DNA of 30,190 nucleotides from Tritrichomonas foetus (Eukaryota > Parabasalia > Tritrichomonadida > Tritrichomonadidae), in the NCBI GenBank assembly GCA_001839685.1, contig MLAK01000988.1, positions 1 through 30,190 of the forward strand. The letters are read 5' to 3'. This document shows, in pieces, positions 1 through 10,556 of this stretch (position 1 is its first letter; each line of letters starts with the position of its first letter). The notes beneath the pieces were generated by a model. It had not been told where the DNA came from and did not search any database. It was given only the letters and a program-made list of their open reading frames with translations. Made by a program: the position numbers and the translations under genes.

Positions 1-460
1 GGGGGGGGTCATGACTCAAACATAATATATACTCAGTAAAGAATAGATACTCAGTAAAGAATAGATACTCAGTAAAGAATAGATACTCAGTAAAGAATAG
101 AAACAAGAAAAATAGTAAGCCGGATTTTTTTAGTTTTTTTGATTCCTTTTTATTTGATTTTATGAGGAATGCACATCATTATATGAATCACTTTGTAAAA
201 ATGTCATTATCAAGATGCAATAAAACCGTGGCGTTAATAATGGAGCTCTAAAGCCAATGTTTCTCTCCATCCTGGCCATACCAGAGATAATTAAATAGAT
301 TTCATAATTTCATCAATGTATTCCGAATTTCTTCAAGTCTCAATTTGAATGAATGATGAAAGCAACAATAAAGGAAAATAGAATCTAGTATTTATTAATA
401 AGGTTAAATATATTACATATCATCTATATATATATATTACAATGATTAACGTGAGTGACA
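1..460. other. AT-rich left edge without a gene
   Basis: This stretch starts with a run of eight G, holds the 18-bp tandem repeat at 31-102, and then continues as AT-rich DNA with no convincing reading frame. A TA-rich run (tatatatata) sits near 425-437, just 3' of the minus-strand gene at 461-712, so the right part is probably that gene's 3' untranslated region. The G run at the first base could be a contig-edge artefact; nothing in the window decides this. Confidence 0.5.
31..102. repeat. 18-bp tandem repeat, 4 copies
   Basis: Four head-to-tail copies of actcagtaaagaatagat start at 31, 49, 67 and 85. The first three are identical and the last differs at its final base. The array lies outside any gene. 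It is unrelated in sequence to the 19-bp array at 15131. The copy number may be affected by assembly because the array is close to the window edge. Confidence 0.9.
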
Positions 461-712
461 TTACTTCCCTTTTTTGTTTTTTCCAGCGTCATTTTCTTTT
501 TTCTCGTAGTCCGAATCAAGTGAATAATAATCAGAAATCTCATCATCAATCTCAACAAGCCTCAGTGCTAAAGTGCGCATAAAATTTTCTTCATTAAAAT
601 TTTTCTTGTACTGCTGTACATATTTGCGACATGAATCAGTCGCAAAAGTGCTTAAGGAATAATCAATGGATCTCAAGTAGGCATCAATTAAGTCCTCGTA
701 TGAGTATTTCAT
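461..712 (-). CDS. Small hypothetical protein, 83 aa
   Basis: An 83-codon frame begins with ATG at 712 and ends in TAA at 461. The N-terminal two thirds look like two or three amphipathic helices (SYEDLIDAYLRSID, SCRKYVQQYKKNF, FMRTLALRLVEIDDEIS). The end is a charged tail with acidic then lysine-rich residues finishing KKGK. There is no signal peptide or membrane segment. I do not recognise the family. It lies about 215 bases downstream of the BEACH gene on the same strand. No clear TCA-type initiator precedes the ATG, so reality as a gene rests on length and protein-like composition only. Confidence 0.5.
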   Translation of the reverse strand: MKYSYEDLIDAYLRSIDYSLSTFATDSCRKYVQQYKKNFNEENFMRTLALRLVEIDDEISDYYSLDSDYEKKENDAGKNKKGK

Positions 713-926
713 TGATATATTTTAGATTTTAACCTATTATTTGACCATTAACCGCAATTATAGCATCTTTTTCAAGACATCTTTAAAATAACATAAGCAA
801 TTAAAATAAAAGCAAAAGGAGAATAAGTACAAAAAGAGAAAGTCGATTTAGGCTTTATTTTATTCTATATTTAATATAAAATATTATCAGTTCAGATTCT
901 GAATTTCAGAAACATGTCGAGTTTTT

Positions 927-3053
927 TTAATCCATCTCAAATGGAATTATAATAACAGGTGCTTCACTCGATGTTGTTGTAATGATGAATGATTTAATGC
1001 AAGGTGCGTATTTAATTTGTTGAATTGGATAGTTAAAACTATGAACAACTTTAACAACATTTAATGAAAAAGCATCATAAAGTGTAACATTATTCGAACT
1101 ATCACAAATTGCAACATAATCAATCCCAGAAGTACTGACAAAGTCGCACATGTCAACAATTCTATTTTCGAGCTCTTTTCGTTGAACAAGAAGACCATTA
1201 ATTGTAGAGCTTGCTAGCATAGGTAATCCATGATTATCACCAGCAATGACAACAAAGCCTTTTCCTTCTGTAATAACGATTTTTCTTGGTGTAAAATTAT
1301 CTAATTTAAATGAATGACAAAGATCAAGATTTGGTAAAAGTGAAATTGCAACTAATCCTTTTGAATCACATGATGCAAGCATGCCAAAAACAGAACTAAT
1401 CATAATACTTGATACATGTGATCTATGAACAAGTAAAACTGAAGAAAACTTGATACAATTGTTAGTAATTGATGAATTTTCTGGATTTCTCAAATTTGTT
1501 GCCCATAAAACAACACTACCATCAGTGCAGCCAGTTGCGCCAAAGTTGTCGGAAATTGCAACAGATGAAATTTTGGATACTGCGGGGTCAGATTTTGAAA
1601 GAACAATATCTTTTGTTGCAATCTCAAATAAGCCAAGTGTTGATCCAAATGAATAAAAGAATTTTTTGTCAGAGAAAGCTACATGTGAAATATTCTTATT
1701 AATTACTTCAATTTGTGTTTGTGGTGAATTTAAATGGATTTGAGCGATCGTTCCATCACTCAATAATCCAAAAATCTTGAAATCATTTGTTGAATTACCA
1801 GATACACAAAAGTCAATCACATTTTTTGATAAATTCGTAATTTTATAAGCCGATGTATTCGAATTTCCTGTATTTTCATCATTTTTACTCGAATTTACTT
1901 TCAATTGGCGTACTGGATGAGGTTTATGAAAGAGTTGGAGAGGTGAAATATCATGATATTGAGAGAGTATTGACGTATCAATAATTTGTTGTTGTTTTGT
2001 ACCAAAATACGTGTCGATCCAATGATTTAGTTGATTACATACTTCATCGCTTTCTAACGTTTTTCTAAGGATGTTTACAATTAAAGTCTTTGTTGGTGCC
2101 CATTTTGGTAAAATTACATTTTCGCTGAAGAATTCTTCATTCATGAAAAATTCGGGTGGATAATCATAATCAATTTTTGTGAAGTCTTTCATTTTCTCCA
2201 AATCCGAATAAACCGATGAAAATGGTTCAATTTCAAAAAGACATTCACCAAAAATTTGATGATTGTTTGGCAATTTTGGTGATTTTTTGAAATCTACAAT
2301 CTCCATGTTTTCTGAGTCAAAATTATTCATGCGTGGGAAAATTGGATAAGCATGTTTGTTTAAGAAAGAACGTCCAGAAAGCAAATTTAACCAAATCAAA
2401 TAATCAAATGTTGTCATTTCTCTATTTATCCATTTTTGTGTGAGATTTAATTTTGCAATTTCTTTACTTCCGTCGTTTTTTTGGAAAAACAGAAGGTTTG
2501 GTAAATTTGCTTTCTTGAGATTATTTAATATTTCCTTAATATCTGTAACATTTGGAAAATTAAATAAATAAGAATGCATATTTGATGTAAATATTGTTAT
2601 AGAATTAATCTGACTCAATAAGGAATCGGTTATTGTTGAAAGTGACCAAAAAACATGGGTAATTAAATCAGATTTTATCCTGGTAACTTTCAGTGAACTA
2701 CTTACAAACTTGAAACAAGTACTAGAAACGTAGAAAAATCCACTGATAACTTTATTTATTTCCATCATGATGCATTCATGCGAATAAAGTTGATTTCCAT
2801 CAGATTTTGCGATAAAATCTGATTCAATGAAAGAGATACTATCACATTTCTTTAATAAACTATTTTGCTTAACTTTTGGTGATTTAGAACATCTTCTCAC
2901 AAAAACTGATGGTCGAAGCTTTGAATCAAAGTAATTTCCACGAACAAATCGATCTTTTTTGGTTTCATTAAAAAATGGGGAGTTTTGATAATAAATTGAT
3001 CGATTAAGACGGTTCCAACAACTTTCATAATTTCTTTGAACTTCTTCAGTATT
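927..3053 (-). pseudogene. C-terminal part of BEACH-family gene (PH-like, BEACH, WD-like), downstream of in-frame TGA
   Basis: The frame is open from 3053 to the TAA at 927 and is the same frame as the 1697-residue ORF at 3054-8147; only the TGA at 3054-3056 separates them. The first 51 codons (with CWNRLNRSI and DSKLRPSVFV) resemble the linker that precedes the PH-BEACH region in this family. A PH-like segment follows, then a BEACH start (LTQKWINREMTTFDYLIWLN, LLSGRS, YPIFPRM), the BEACH end (LPKWA, LESDEVCNQLNHWIDTYFG, QLFHKPHP) and about 300 residues of WD-like beta strands. As a separate gene its first ATGs would be at 2768/2765, inside the PH-like part, which argues that it was made as part of the longer protein. 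The BEACH core is shortened (see findings). BEACH proteins are scaffolds of vesicle and lysosome traffic. Pseudogene is one of several readings: sequencing error, allelic stop and readthrough remain possible. Confidence 0.75.
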
Positions 3054-3056
3054 TCA
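3054..3056 (-). other. In-frame TGA splitting the BEACH gene
   Basis: On the minus strand the codons read GAT GTT AAA TGA AAT ACT GAA, and the same frame then stays open for 708 further codons to the TAA at 927. Sequence on both sides belongs to one BEACH-type protein. TGA ends the transporter gene (13184) and the Furry-like gene (15443) in this window, so reassignment of TGA as a sense codon is unlikely. The base after TGA is A, and no known readthrough context is visible. Confidence 0.8.
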
Positions 3057-6000
3057 TTTAACATCTTCAATGGCATCTCTTGTTTTCTTGGCAGCAGAAT
3101 CATCATAAATTAATTCTTGATGAATAGCATTTCCAATATTTTCTGGAATAGGTTGTTCAAAAGTGAAATTAGAAATGAATTGATTGAAGTATTCACAATA
3201 ATTTGAATACATATCAATGCTTATTTTTAATTTTGATCCAAAAGTTGTCATAAACGCTTTAGCTTCTTCAAAATCGGCAGGATGTCGAGCAACTTGATAA
3301 ATGACTGGAATCCAAATTCTGGAATCAGCTTCAGCTTTTTTCAGAAATTTATCGAGGATCAATGGAATTTTACGGTTGAACACTTTTTGATGACAAATAA
3401 AGCTGAGAAGCATTGAAAAGCGTGATAAATTCAATTGTTCTCGAATATTAATTATACCTTTAATTAAACGAGAAACAATGTGTTTATCAATCCATACATT
3501 TTTCTCCATTTGCATATAAAAGGTGTATTTAGGAAGGGTTAGATTACCTTTTTTCATAAGTCCAACAAGTTTTAAGAAATCAAGTGAGCTATCTGATTTT
3601 TTCTTAATTCGTGTATGGAAGCATATGAAATTGGTTAAAATATCGATATATTGATCGCGATCGCCAACATAATTATGATCAAAAACAATTTTTGTTAAAT
3701 CTAAAGCCAGATTTGATTGGAATTGATGAAAATCGATATGACTTATATAAGAAATCAAATCGATCATTTTGAAAGTACGTGAACAGATATGCGGATTGGA
3801 ACTTATTAATACTAATAAGAATCTAGGTTCATTTTTGCCGCTTTTTATGTCACCACTTATTGCATCTGAAGCATTCGTACTGCTTGAATCTATATCATTG
3901 TTGAAAGAAAAAATTTTCGATCTTTTGAAAATTTCAAATGAAATCAGCAAAAACAAAGTTAAGCCATTAATTGATTCCCTGACAATAACTGATTGCTCAC
4001 CAAGTGAAAATACAGTTAATAGAAATTGTGAAAACTTGTCGCAAACTTCATCAGATGCAAACATTGCATGACTAAGTAAAATTGGTAATAAAAGTTCATT
4101 TACTTCCCATTTTGAAGATTGGTCAATCAAATCTTCGAATGTTTTACTTTCAACTCCAGCAAAAATGTTACATCCTGATAATAAAATTTCATCATTTATA
4201 TTTTGTTCATTCCATGAAGCAGAATCGATTATTTTTAGAATGAATTGAACAAGTAAATTGACATCACTTTGCATGAAATGCTTAATGAGTGTTAATTGAA
4301 TATTTGGATCACTATTTAAAGCAAGCCATTCAGTTGTAACCAAAGTTCTGGACACATTTCCCATCTGACTTGGTGATTTCCCGACAAAATTATCAAGCAT
4401 CATTAAAAATTCAATAATTATCTTAGAATCATTCGAATGAAGTTTCATAACAGAAATAATCATGGCTAAATCTTGTGAATTACATTCAATGCAAAGAGAC
4501 TTAACTAAAATATCAAACAAGATTGATCGGATTTCTTGATTCATTAAATTTTCTTCTTCTAATGTTTTCAATGTATTCAAAATAATTTGTGGGCGTAATT
4601 CATTTGTTAAAACATCAGGAATATAACTTGTCGATAATTTCCACGCTTTAAATAATTCTTTGAGCATTTTTACTGATGCACCTTTCCATAATGGAAAATT
4701 CAATAATATTGATCGAACAAATGAAGTAAGAAGCCGTTTATAGCGAATACATGGTTGAATTTTGAATATTGTTGACGAAATATCAAAATTCATTTCAAAG
4801 CTATTCGAATTATACATGAAATGTGCGAGAGTTTCAAATGCATTAATTTTGACCAATTGTGCTTGAACAGAATCAGACATTTGAATCAAAATACAAATCA
4901 ATTCGAGAAGTTGGGTGAAATATTGTTCATTTGAATAGTCTTCACTTGTAATCTTATAATCGATTTGAGAAAATAATGAAATAACAAATTCAAGACCTTT
5001 GGAATAAAGAAAAGTAGAATTAAATGAAGAAACATTTGGTATTAATTGACCACTAAAGTCATAGTAACTTGTTGATGAATGCGCCAAATTATGTAATTTT
5101 CCTTTAATGTAAGAAACTGAATCAATCAAAAAGTAAGTCCGTTGATCAGATGCCAATTTTTCATCGCTATGGATATTTGGAAATTCAGTCTCTGGATTAT
5201 TTATGAAAATTGCAGCACGTGTGAAGTGGCATTCAACAAAACCTTGGGAATCACCACCAAATAATACATTATCATTAAATAAATCAGGACAATCAATTGA
5301 TGGTAGATTTAGATTTGCTTCGCCAACTTTCTTTTTATTAACGTAAACTGAGACAAAATCTAGTTCTGTGAATGATAGTGACAAAACAAACCATTCATTC
5401 ACAGGGAATTTAAATTCAACAATTAATTCTTTATTATTATAAAGTGATGACAAAATAACTAAACATGATGAATATAACTCAGCTATCATAAATGTAGAAC
5501 CATTTGTAAATTTAAACAGGCGGAGACAATCAGATGGATTTTGATAATTAGAAATCATAACATTTTCAGAAATAGTGAATCCATATACCAAATCTTTAAG
5601 AGGAATGGATGGAAGTTTAATTAATCCACTTCGAGAAGTAAATCTGATAATAGACCGATATTTTGCTGGCTGTTGTGCAACTAAATCAACAATGACAGAT
5701 AAAGCTTTTTTGACATGTTTTGATTGTACATGTTCTGAGATTGGTGACAATAATCTAAAGAATGAGAACAAGTCATTTCGTTTTGTTGAATGTGTGAAAA
5801 CTAATTTACAAATTTCCATTACTATTTCCCATAATTCTTCATCACTATCTTCGTTCAATAATTTAATTACGTATGTGATAATTCCAAGTTCAGAAAATAG
5901 AATTCTATCAGGAATTGAATTTCTTAACATTTTTAGAATCTTTCTAAGAAAATGAAGTGAATATTTCGATTCTAAAGCGGATGGAATTACATAAATTGCA

Positions 6001-8147
6001 TTTTGATTAGCAATACTCGTGAATGGTTCGTTATTATGTGATAAAATAATTAATAAAGATTGATACATTGAATCAGAAAACTCATGTTTCGCTACAATAT
6101 TTGCAATTTCATGCCAACGAGCTTCTTTTTGTCTTTTTGGTGCAAAATGATCAATAATTAATGCATTAGCAATTGAATCAATATCTGCATCATCTAAAAA
6201 TATGATACTTCGAACTTTTTCAAAGAATTCTGTTGTTTTAATTGCTTCGATTTGAGCGTTTGTTAAAGAACATAAAACTCTAAATAAGGTTTTGAGTAAT
6301 TTTGCACATGGAATACGGAATTTTTTGATATCATGAATGATAATATTAAGTGTTTCTATTGTTCCATTAAACAGTGCAACAACATTTGGTGGCTCAGATG
6401 ATATGAAAATTGAGCAATATTTTTCAATAAGTAAGAAAAGTGAATCACAAACAGAAATTTCATAAATCATTAAAAGAATATCCGAAAAAAATGAAGAAAC
6501 AAAATAATATTTGGGTTTGGTAAGAATAACTGATTCAATATATTGCCTTAAAGCATTAAATGCTAAAGACCGAACTGCTCGATGATGTACCAATTTATTA
6601 TTGAATTTTGCATATTGCTGAGCTTGAAGAGCGCTTGAAAAACAATTTAGAATAACTAATTGTGCTTCAGTTAATTTATTATATTTGCATAAAATTGGAA
6701 TTGTTGCATTAGCGAATTCAGAAAACATTTCTGGATATAAAACAAATCTATTCAAATGATTGGTAAGAATTGGAATAAAAAATGACTCAGAAAGTGGATT
6801 TTCATTAATTAAGCGTGTAAAAATATGAATAACAAGCATTCTTACAGATAAAATTCGTGATTGTGGATAATTAAAATTAGTAATTGCTGGATTAAATAAA
6901 GCTTCTGTAAAAAAGATGCTTTTAATGTTTTTAATTACAATAAATTGAGAAACTTCAGATAAATCATTTCGTTCATTCATTAAAAGAAATGCAAAAATAT
7001 GAAAAGAAATATTTCCATTGATGATTTCTTGAAATCCTTCAGAAATAATTAATTGAATCATACCAGAAATTGTTTTCTCTGGAAAAGCAGCAATTTCATC
7101 ACATAAATCCATTATTGGATGATTAATTGATGATAAAATGTTTTCGATTTTTTCAAATTCGATTTTTTCACCTTCTTCTAATTCAAGTTGTTGGTCATCA
7201 TCTTTCAAAAGTGTGTCTGTATCAACTTCACAGTTTTTGGAAATTGGTTCAATTTTCAAAGATAACTCATCATTAGAAATTATTGGTTCAGTAATTTTTG
7301 AGAAAATTATAGGTAGATATTGTTTAAAGAGTGTTGAAGTGATTCTATTCAATTCAAGGCCAATTCTATATAAAGTTGTTCGCATATCTAAATAATTTTG
7401 GTTCTTTTCGAATTCTGGAAATTTAGTTGAAAATTCAGCGTCAAATTTATAAATTAAATCATAAATATCATTTAAATTTTCATAACTTTGACTTTTCGAT
7501 TCTAACTTAGAAAAAAATGGAATCATCATAACTAAGTGAGTTGCTGCGAGTGCTAAAAGATAAGGTGATGGTCGTGAAAACATCGATAAAAGAATAGCTT
7601 TGATACATGAAACTTGTGCTTTGAACCAATTAGTTGGTGGAATTAAAACGTTTTTCAAATATTTAGTTATGTTTGGTAAAACGCTCATAAATTGTGAGCA
7701 TTCAGCACACTTTTGATAAAGAAAACCAAAAGCTTGTAAATTCAAATCATCAAATTGCGGAGAAATTTTTTTGGAAAATTTCAACAAATCTATAAATAGT
7801 CTTAAGAATTCTGGTTCTAAAATTTTAACTGAATTTAAAAAATAAGGCGTAATTGATTGAAGAATAAAAATTGATGCAAACGTTTTCCCATCTTCTGACA
7901 ATAAGAAAGAATACTTGTTTTCTTTCATTACCGATAATGCCGGGAATCTATCTGTAAAGCTAAGACGTAATTCATTGATTAATTGTTCGTCTGAAGCATC
8001 GCGCGATTTTAATAACGTAACGTTAATCGAAGGTACTAAGTTTATAAATGAGTGAGATAGAGACGGAACTGGAGTTGGTGTTTCCAAAGAAAATACTGCA
8101 TCAAGAAAATCACGATATGTTAAATCCATCTTATTAGCACTCTGCAT
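3054..8147 (-). CDS. N-terminal 1697 aa of BEACH-family protein (alpha-solenoid plus ConA-like domain)
   Basis: The ATG is at 8147 (a second in-frame Met is seven codons in) and the frame ends at the TGA 3054-3056 after IEDVK. Most of the protein is helical, solenoid-like repeat, rich in Leu/Ile/Asn. An acidic patch lies near residues 310-340. Residues about 850-980 form a beta-rich concanavalin A/LamG-like module (NEWFVLSLSF, VSVYVNKKKVGEANL, NVLFGGDSQG). This layout, solenoid then ConA-like then helical then PH-BEACH-WD, is that of LYST/neurobeachin/LRBA proteins, which act in membrane traffic. On its own the ORF would lack the BEACH and WD parts, which are encoded in frame downstream (927-3053). 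With them the gene would span 927-8147 and encode about 2406 codons, an ordinary length for the family. The family call is firm; the specific subfamily is not. Confidence 0.8.
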   Translation of the reverse strand: MQSANKMDLTYRDFLDAVFSLETPTPVPSLSHSFINLVPSINVTLLKSRDASDEQLINELRLSFTDRFPALSVMKENKYSFLLSEDGKTFASIFILQSITPYFLNSVKILEPEFLRLFIDLLKFSKKISPQFDDLNLQAFGFLYQKCAECSQFMSVLPNITKYLKNVLIPPTNWFKAQVSCIKAILLSMFSRPSPYLLALAATHLVMMIPFFSKLESKSQSYENLNDIYDLIYKFDAEFSTKFPEFEKNQNYLDMRTTLYRIGLELNRITSTLFKQYLPIIFSKITEPIISNDELSLKIEPISKNCEVDTDTLLKDDDQQLELEEGEKIEFEKIENILSSINHPIMDLCDEIAAFPEKTISGMIQLIISEGFQEIINGNISFHIFAFLLMNERNDLSEVSQFIVIKNIKSIFFTEALFNPAITNFNYPQSRILSVRMLVIHIFTRLINENPLSESFFIPILTNHLNRFVLYPEMFSEFANATIPILCKYNKLTEAQLVILNCFSSALQAQQYAKFNNKLVHHRAVRSLAFNALRQYIESVILTKPKYYFVSSFFSDILLMIYEISVCDSLFLLIEKYCSIFISSEPPNVVALFNGTIETLNIIIHDIKKFRIPCAKLLKTLFRVLCSLTNAQIEAIKTTEFFEKVRSIIFLDDADIDSIANALIIDHFAPKRQKEARWHEIANIVAKHEFSDSMYQSLLIILSHNNEPFTSIANQNAIYVIPSALESKYSLHFLRKILKMLRNSIPDRILFSELGIITYVIKLLNEDSDEELWEIVMEICKLVFTHSTKRNDLFSFFRLLSPISEHVQSKHVKKALSVIVDLVAQQPAKYRSIIRFTSRSGLIKLPSIPLKDLVYGFTISENVMISNYQNPSDCLRLFKFTNGSTFMIAELYSSCLVILSSLYNNKELIVEFKFPVNEWFVLSLSFTELDFVSVYVNKKKVGEANLNLPSIDCPDLFNDNVLFGGDSQGFVECHFTRAAIFINNPETEFPNIHSDEKLASDQRTYFLIDSVSYIKGKLHNLAHSSTSYYDFSGQLIPNVSSFNSTFLYSKGLEFVISLFSQIDYKITSEDYSNEQYFTQLLELICILIQMSDSVQAQLVKINAFETLAHFMYNSNSFEMNFDISSTIFKIQPCIRYKRLLTSFVRSILLNFPLWKGASVKMLKELFKAWKLSTSYIPDVLTNELRPQIILNTLKTLEEENLMNQEIRSILFDILVKSLCIECNSQDLAMIISVMKLHSNDSKIIIEFLMMLDNFVGKSPSQMGNVSRTLVTTEWLALNSDPNIQLTLIKHFMQSDVNLLVQFILKIIDSASWNEQNINDEILLSGCNIFAGVESKTFEDLIDQSSKWEVNELLLPILLSHAMFASDEVCDKFSQFLLTVFSLGEQSVIVRESINGLTLFLLISFEIFKRSKIFSFNNDIDSSSTNASDAISGDIKSGKNEPRFLLVLISSNPHICSRTFKMIDLISYISHIDFHQFQSNLALDLTKIVFDHNYVGDRDQYIDILTNFICFHTRIKKKSDSSLDFLKLVGLMKKGNLTLPKYTFYMQMEKNVWIDKHIVSRLIKGIINIREQLNLSRFSMLLSFICHQKVFNRKIPLILDKFLKKAEADSRIWIPVIYQVARHPADFEEAKAFMTTFGSKLKISIDMYSNYCEYFNQFISNFTFEQPIPENIGNAIHQELIYDDSAAKKTRDAIEDVK

Positions 8148-9836
8148 TCAAATTACAACGATAGATTTTTGAAAAAGTTTCATTAATTTTTTCGAAGATT
8201 TTTCATTGGAGATGAATTCATTCATGATTGATTTGTATATAAAGAATTTTTGGACTGTTTATGAATGTATGAATGATTGTGATATAGATTTCACACTGTG
8301 GGCCCACACTCAATGAATTATGTATTGAAGAAATATTATTTCCGAATTTTATGATTTGACTAGAGTCATCTATTTTTAATTTAAGAGGGAAATATGCTTT
8401 ATACATTTCCCATGAAAAGGCGCCCAAATATAATTCGATGAAAATATTAGGAATTCACTTTCGGCTTAAATTCCGCTTGTAAAGTTATTAAGTATGATTA
8501 ATTGGAGGAATGGTTATATTTTATGAGCAAATTGTGCGGTGGTTGACGAGATATAAAGCAAGAAGTAATCTTTTTTTAATTTTTTAAAATTGTGTGATGA
8601 ATAAAACCATTGGTGAAATTTTTACACCTTTTTGGTGACAAATTTACCCGAAAATGAATTAGAAAAAGATCTTTTCCATGGAAATTTTCGCCAAACTTGG
8701 CATAGTATTTATCTCAATAGTACTCGGCTTAAATAATTGTTGTTCGGAACATTGTTTTTTGGTTTTATTGAGAGAAGAGAAAAATAATTTTCTGATATTA
8801 TTTGGTCGAAATTAGCGGAATTTTTTCTTGGCATAAATCAATAAGATTATACATATGTACCAGTTTAGTTTTTACATTTTCGTTTTTTTATTAAATAATA
8901 TTGCCCTGAAATTGATAATGAAATTTTCAGAGAATTGAAAGAATTTTATTTATTGGATATTTCTATAGGTAATGTGGTTAAGCTTCAGAAATATCATCAA
9001 ACAGAAGTTTATTTTTATCTCTGTAATTTTTGGTAATAATGTATGGACAATATGCTAATTATATTTCCAAATGCAAATGTTAATTAAATTCAAAATTGGA
9101 AAATAAAAATATCAAAATTCAAGGTGAACAAAGTCAATCAACAGAAATCCCATTTTTTGCGGGGCAATTTGAAAATTTTCTGAAAACGCCAAAATTGAAA
9201 TAAATACAGAATTACCGATTTAAGAATATATCTTGTAAAATAAGTCTGAGCTTAAATTCTAAACTATGATAGAAAGACACACATTCTGAATATGACATAA
9301 ATAACTTTTAACTTCTGGAAAAGAATAGCTATTCTGTGAATCACTTTTTTTCACTGTAACCACCCCTTACCAATTTAAATCATATTCAATCTTTTTCAAT
9401 GATTTGAAACAAACTTTTGGTGTAATATAAAAATCAGGGTAATTCAAAACCCAGATGGTACAATAGTCTTCAACAGAGAAATCAACACTAAATCTCGAAA
9501 AATGAAAAAAACAGCCATGACCCGCAAAGGAACTTTTCAATGCCCTCATTCGATACACTTTTCAAATTTTTGTGTTGGAAAGAAAACAAAGCAAAAAAAC
9601 TTTAAGAGCACAAAAATAATCACACTATTGAATTTTTTTGATAAATAATCTAGCGGAAATTTTATTCAATTATATTCACTTCGACATTATTTATCTTTCA
9701 CTTGACTGAAGAACTCTTCTTTTATGAAGGAGATATTCATGCTTTTCAGAATTGGTTGAAACACCATCTCAACTCAGAAAATTGGGAGGCATTGAAAAAT
9801 GATAATTTCTTCACAAAAATCACAAAAAATAGATTC
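8148..9836. other. AT-rich spacer between BEACH and Myb genes
   Basis: This 1.7 kb spacer separates the divergent BEACH gene (minus) and Myb gene (plus), so it should hold both promoters. I see no tRNA, rRNA or strong tandem repeat. Two minus-strand frames of about 65 codons (8218-8427 and 9367-9558) lack supporting features. The last 136 bases are an open frame running into the Myb gene (see findings). No clear TCA-type initiator is found just before the BEACH ATG. Confidence 0.5.
9820..9825 (+). promoter_or_regulatory. Initiator-like TCACAA before Myb ATG
   Basis: TCACAA fits the trichomonad initiator pattern TCA-pyrimidine-A/T. Its A at 9822 lies 15 bases before the ATG at 9837. A second TCACA is at 9811, and another match, TCACTT, is at 9698, so the start site is not settled. 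Confidence 0.4.
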
Positions 9837-10556
9837 ATGAATCTCAAAATGTCTCAACAGCGTCGTAAGTTTACCGAAGACGAAGATAACAAACCCTATG
9901 AGATAATATCACGCATGGGTGCCAGAAATTGGAGATCCATCGCCGAACAGATGCCAGGCAGATCTGGCCGACAATGTCGCGACCGCTATAGCAACTATCT
10001 CATGAAACACCTCAGAAACGACCCCTGGACGCCAGAAGAAGATGCTCTCTTGCTGGATAAGTATGCGCAGTTTGGATCACATTGGAGTGAAATGGTGTGC
10101 TTTTTCCAAGGTCGCAGTTCAAACAGCATCAAAAACAGATGGTATACAAACATTTCACATAAGTTTTCCAAAAATCAACAAAATATTCAATCATCCTCAA
10201 ATATTGTCAATTTGGCGCCTGTCGCAAATATTACATGCTTGCCGAGATTACCAAGCATTCCAATCGCCAGATTCACGCAAATCCCAGGCGCGTCAGATCT
10301 CTCCAGCTCGAATAGGGAATTGGCAATAGCAGAAATCGACGTGACGCGCAACAATTTGACGAAAAAACCAAAGCAGGATATAAAAAATATTAAAGTTGAT
10401 CATTTGAATGATGTTGTCCATCACCAAATTTCCAGGAAAATTGTCGTAAAAGATATTCGACCGATTTGCCAAGACTGCGAGTGTGGAACAAAGTTAAATA
10501 AACTTTCTACCTTGAATTTCATGTTGTTGGACCAGCCCAGATTAACAGCCGAATAA
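9837..10556 (+). CDS. R2R3 Myb-type DNA-binding protein
   Basis: From the ATG at 9837 the product is 239 aa; a second in-frame ATG follows at 9849. Two Myb repeats sit at the N-terminus. R2 has spaced Trp/Phe residues: FTEDED, ARNWRSIAEQMPGRSGRQCRDRYSNYL. R3 reads PWTPEEDALLLDKYAQFGSHW, ending in GRSSNSIKNRWYTNISHK. The recognition helices (GRSGRQCRDR and GRSSNSIKNR) are typical for Mybs that bind DNA specifically. The remaining residues, from about 110, are low-complexity with no recognised domain, apart from a Cys cluster (CQDCECG) near the C-terminus. Myb proteins regulate transcription in the nucleus; trichomonads carry many. The TAA stop runs into TAAA. The frame extends 45 codons upstream without any ATG. 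GC content is higher than in the surrounding spacers. Confidence 0.88.
   Translation: MNLKMSQQRRKFTEDEDNKPYEIISRMGARNWRSIAEQMPGRSGRQCRDRYSNYLMKHLRNDPWTPEEDALLLDKYAQFGSHWSEMVCFFQGRSSNSIKNRWYTNISHKFSKNQQNIQSSSNIVNLAPVANITCLPRLPSIPIARFTQIPGASDLSSSNRELAIAEIDVTRNNLTKKPKQDIKNIKVDHLNDVVHHQISRKIVVKDIRPICQDCECGTKLNKLSTLNFMLLDQPRLTAE

Noticed and set aside
3054..3056. Intron removing the TGA, or TGA reassigned to an amino acid
   Set aside because: No GT-start or trichomonad branch/acceptor motif surrounds it and the flanking codons look coding on both sides. TGA ends two other genes in the window.
2897..3106. 69-codon minus-strand ORF bridging the TGA in another frame
   Set aside because: The BEACH-like linker continues in the original frame after the TGA, so a frameshift into this frame is not needed and its sequence does not look like the family.
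8218..8427. 69-codon minus-strand ORF upstream of the BEACH gene
   Set aside because: The apparent start is TTG, no initiator or domain is seen, and it lies in the expected promoter region.
9367..9558. 63-codon minus-strand ORF
   Set aside because: Short, no domain, no promoter motif; consistent with chance in the spacer.
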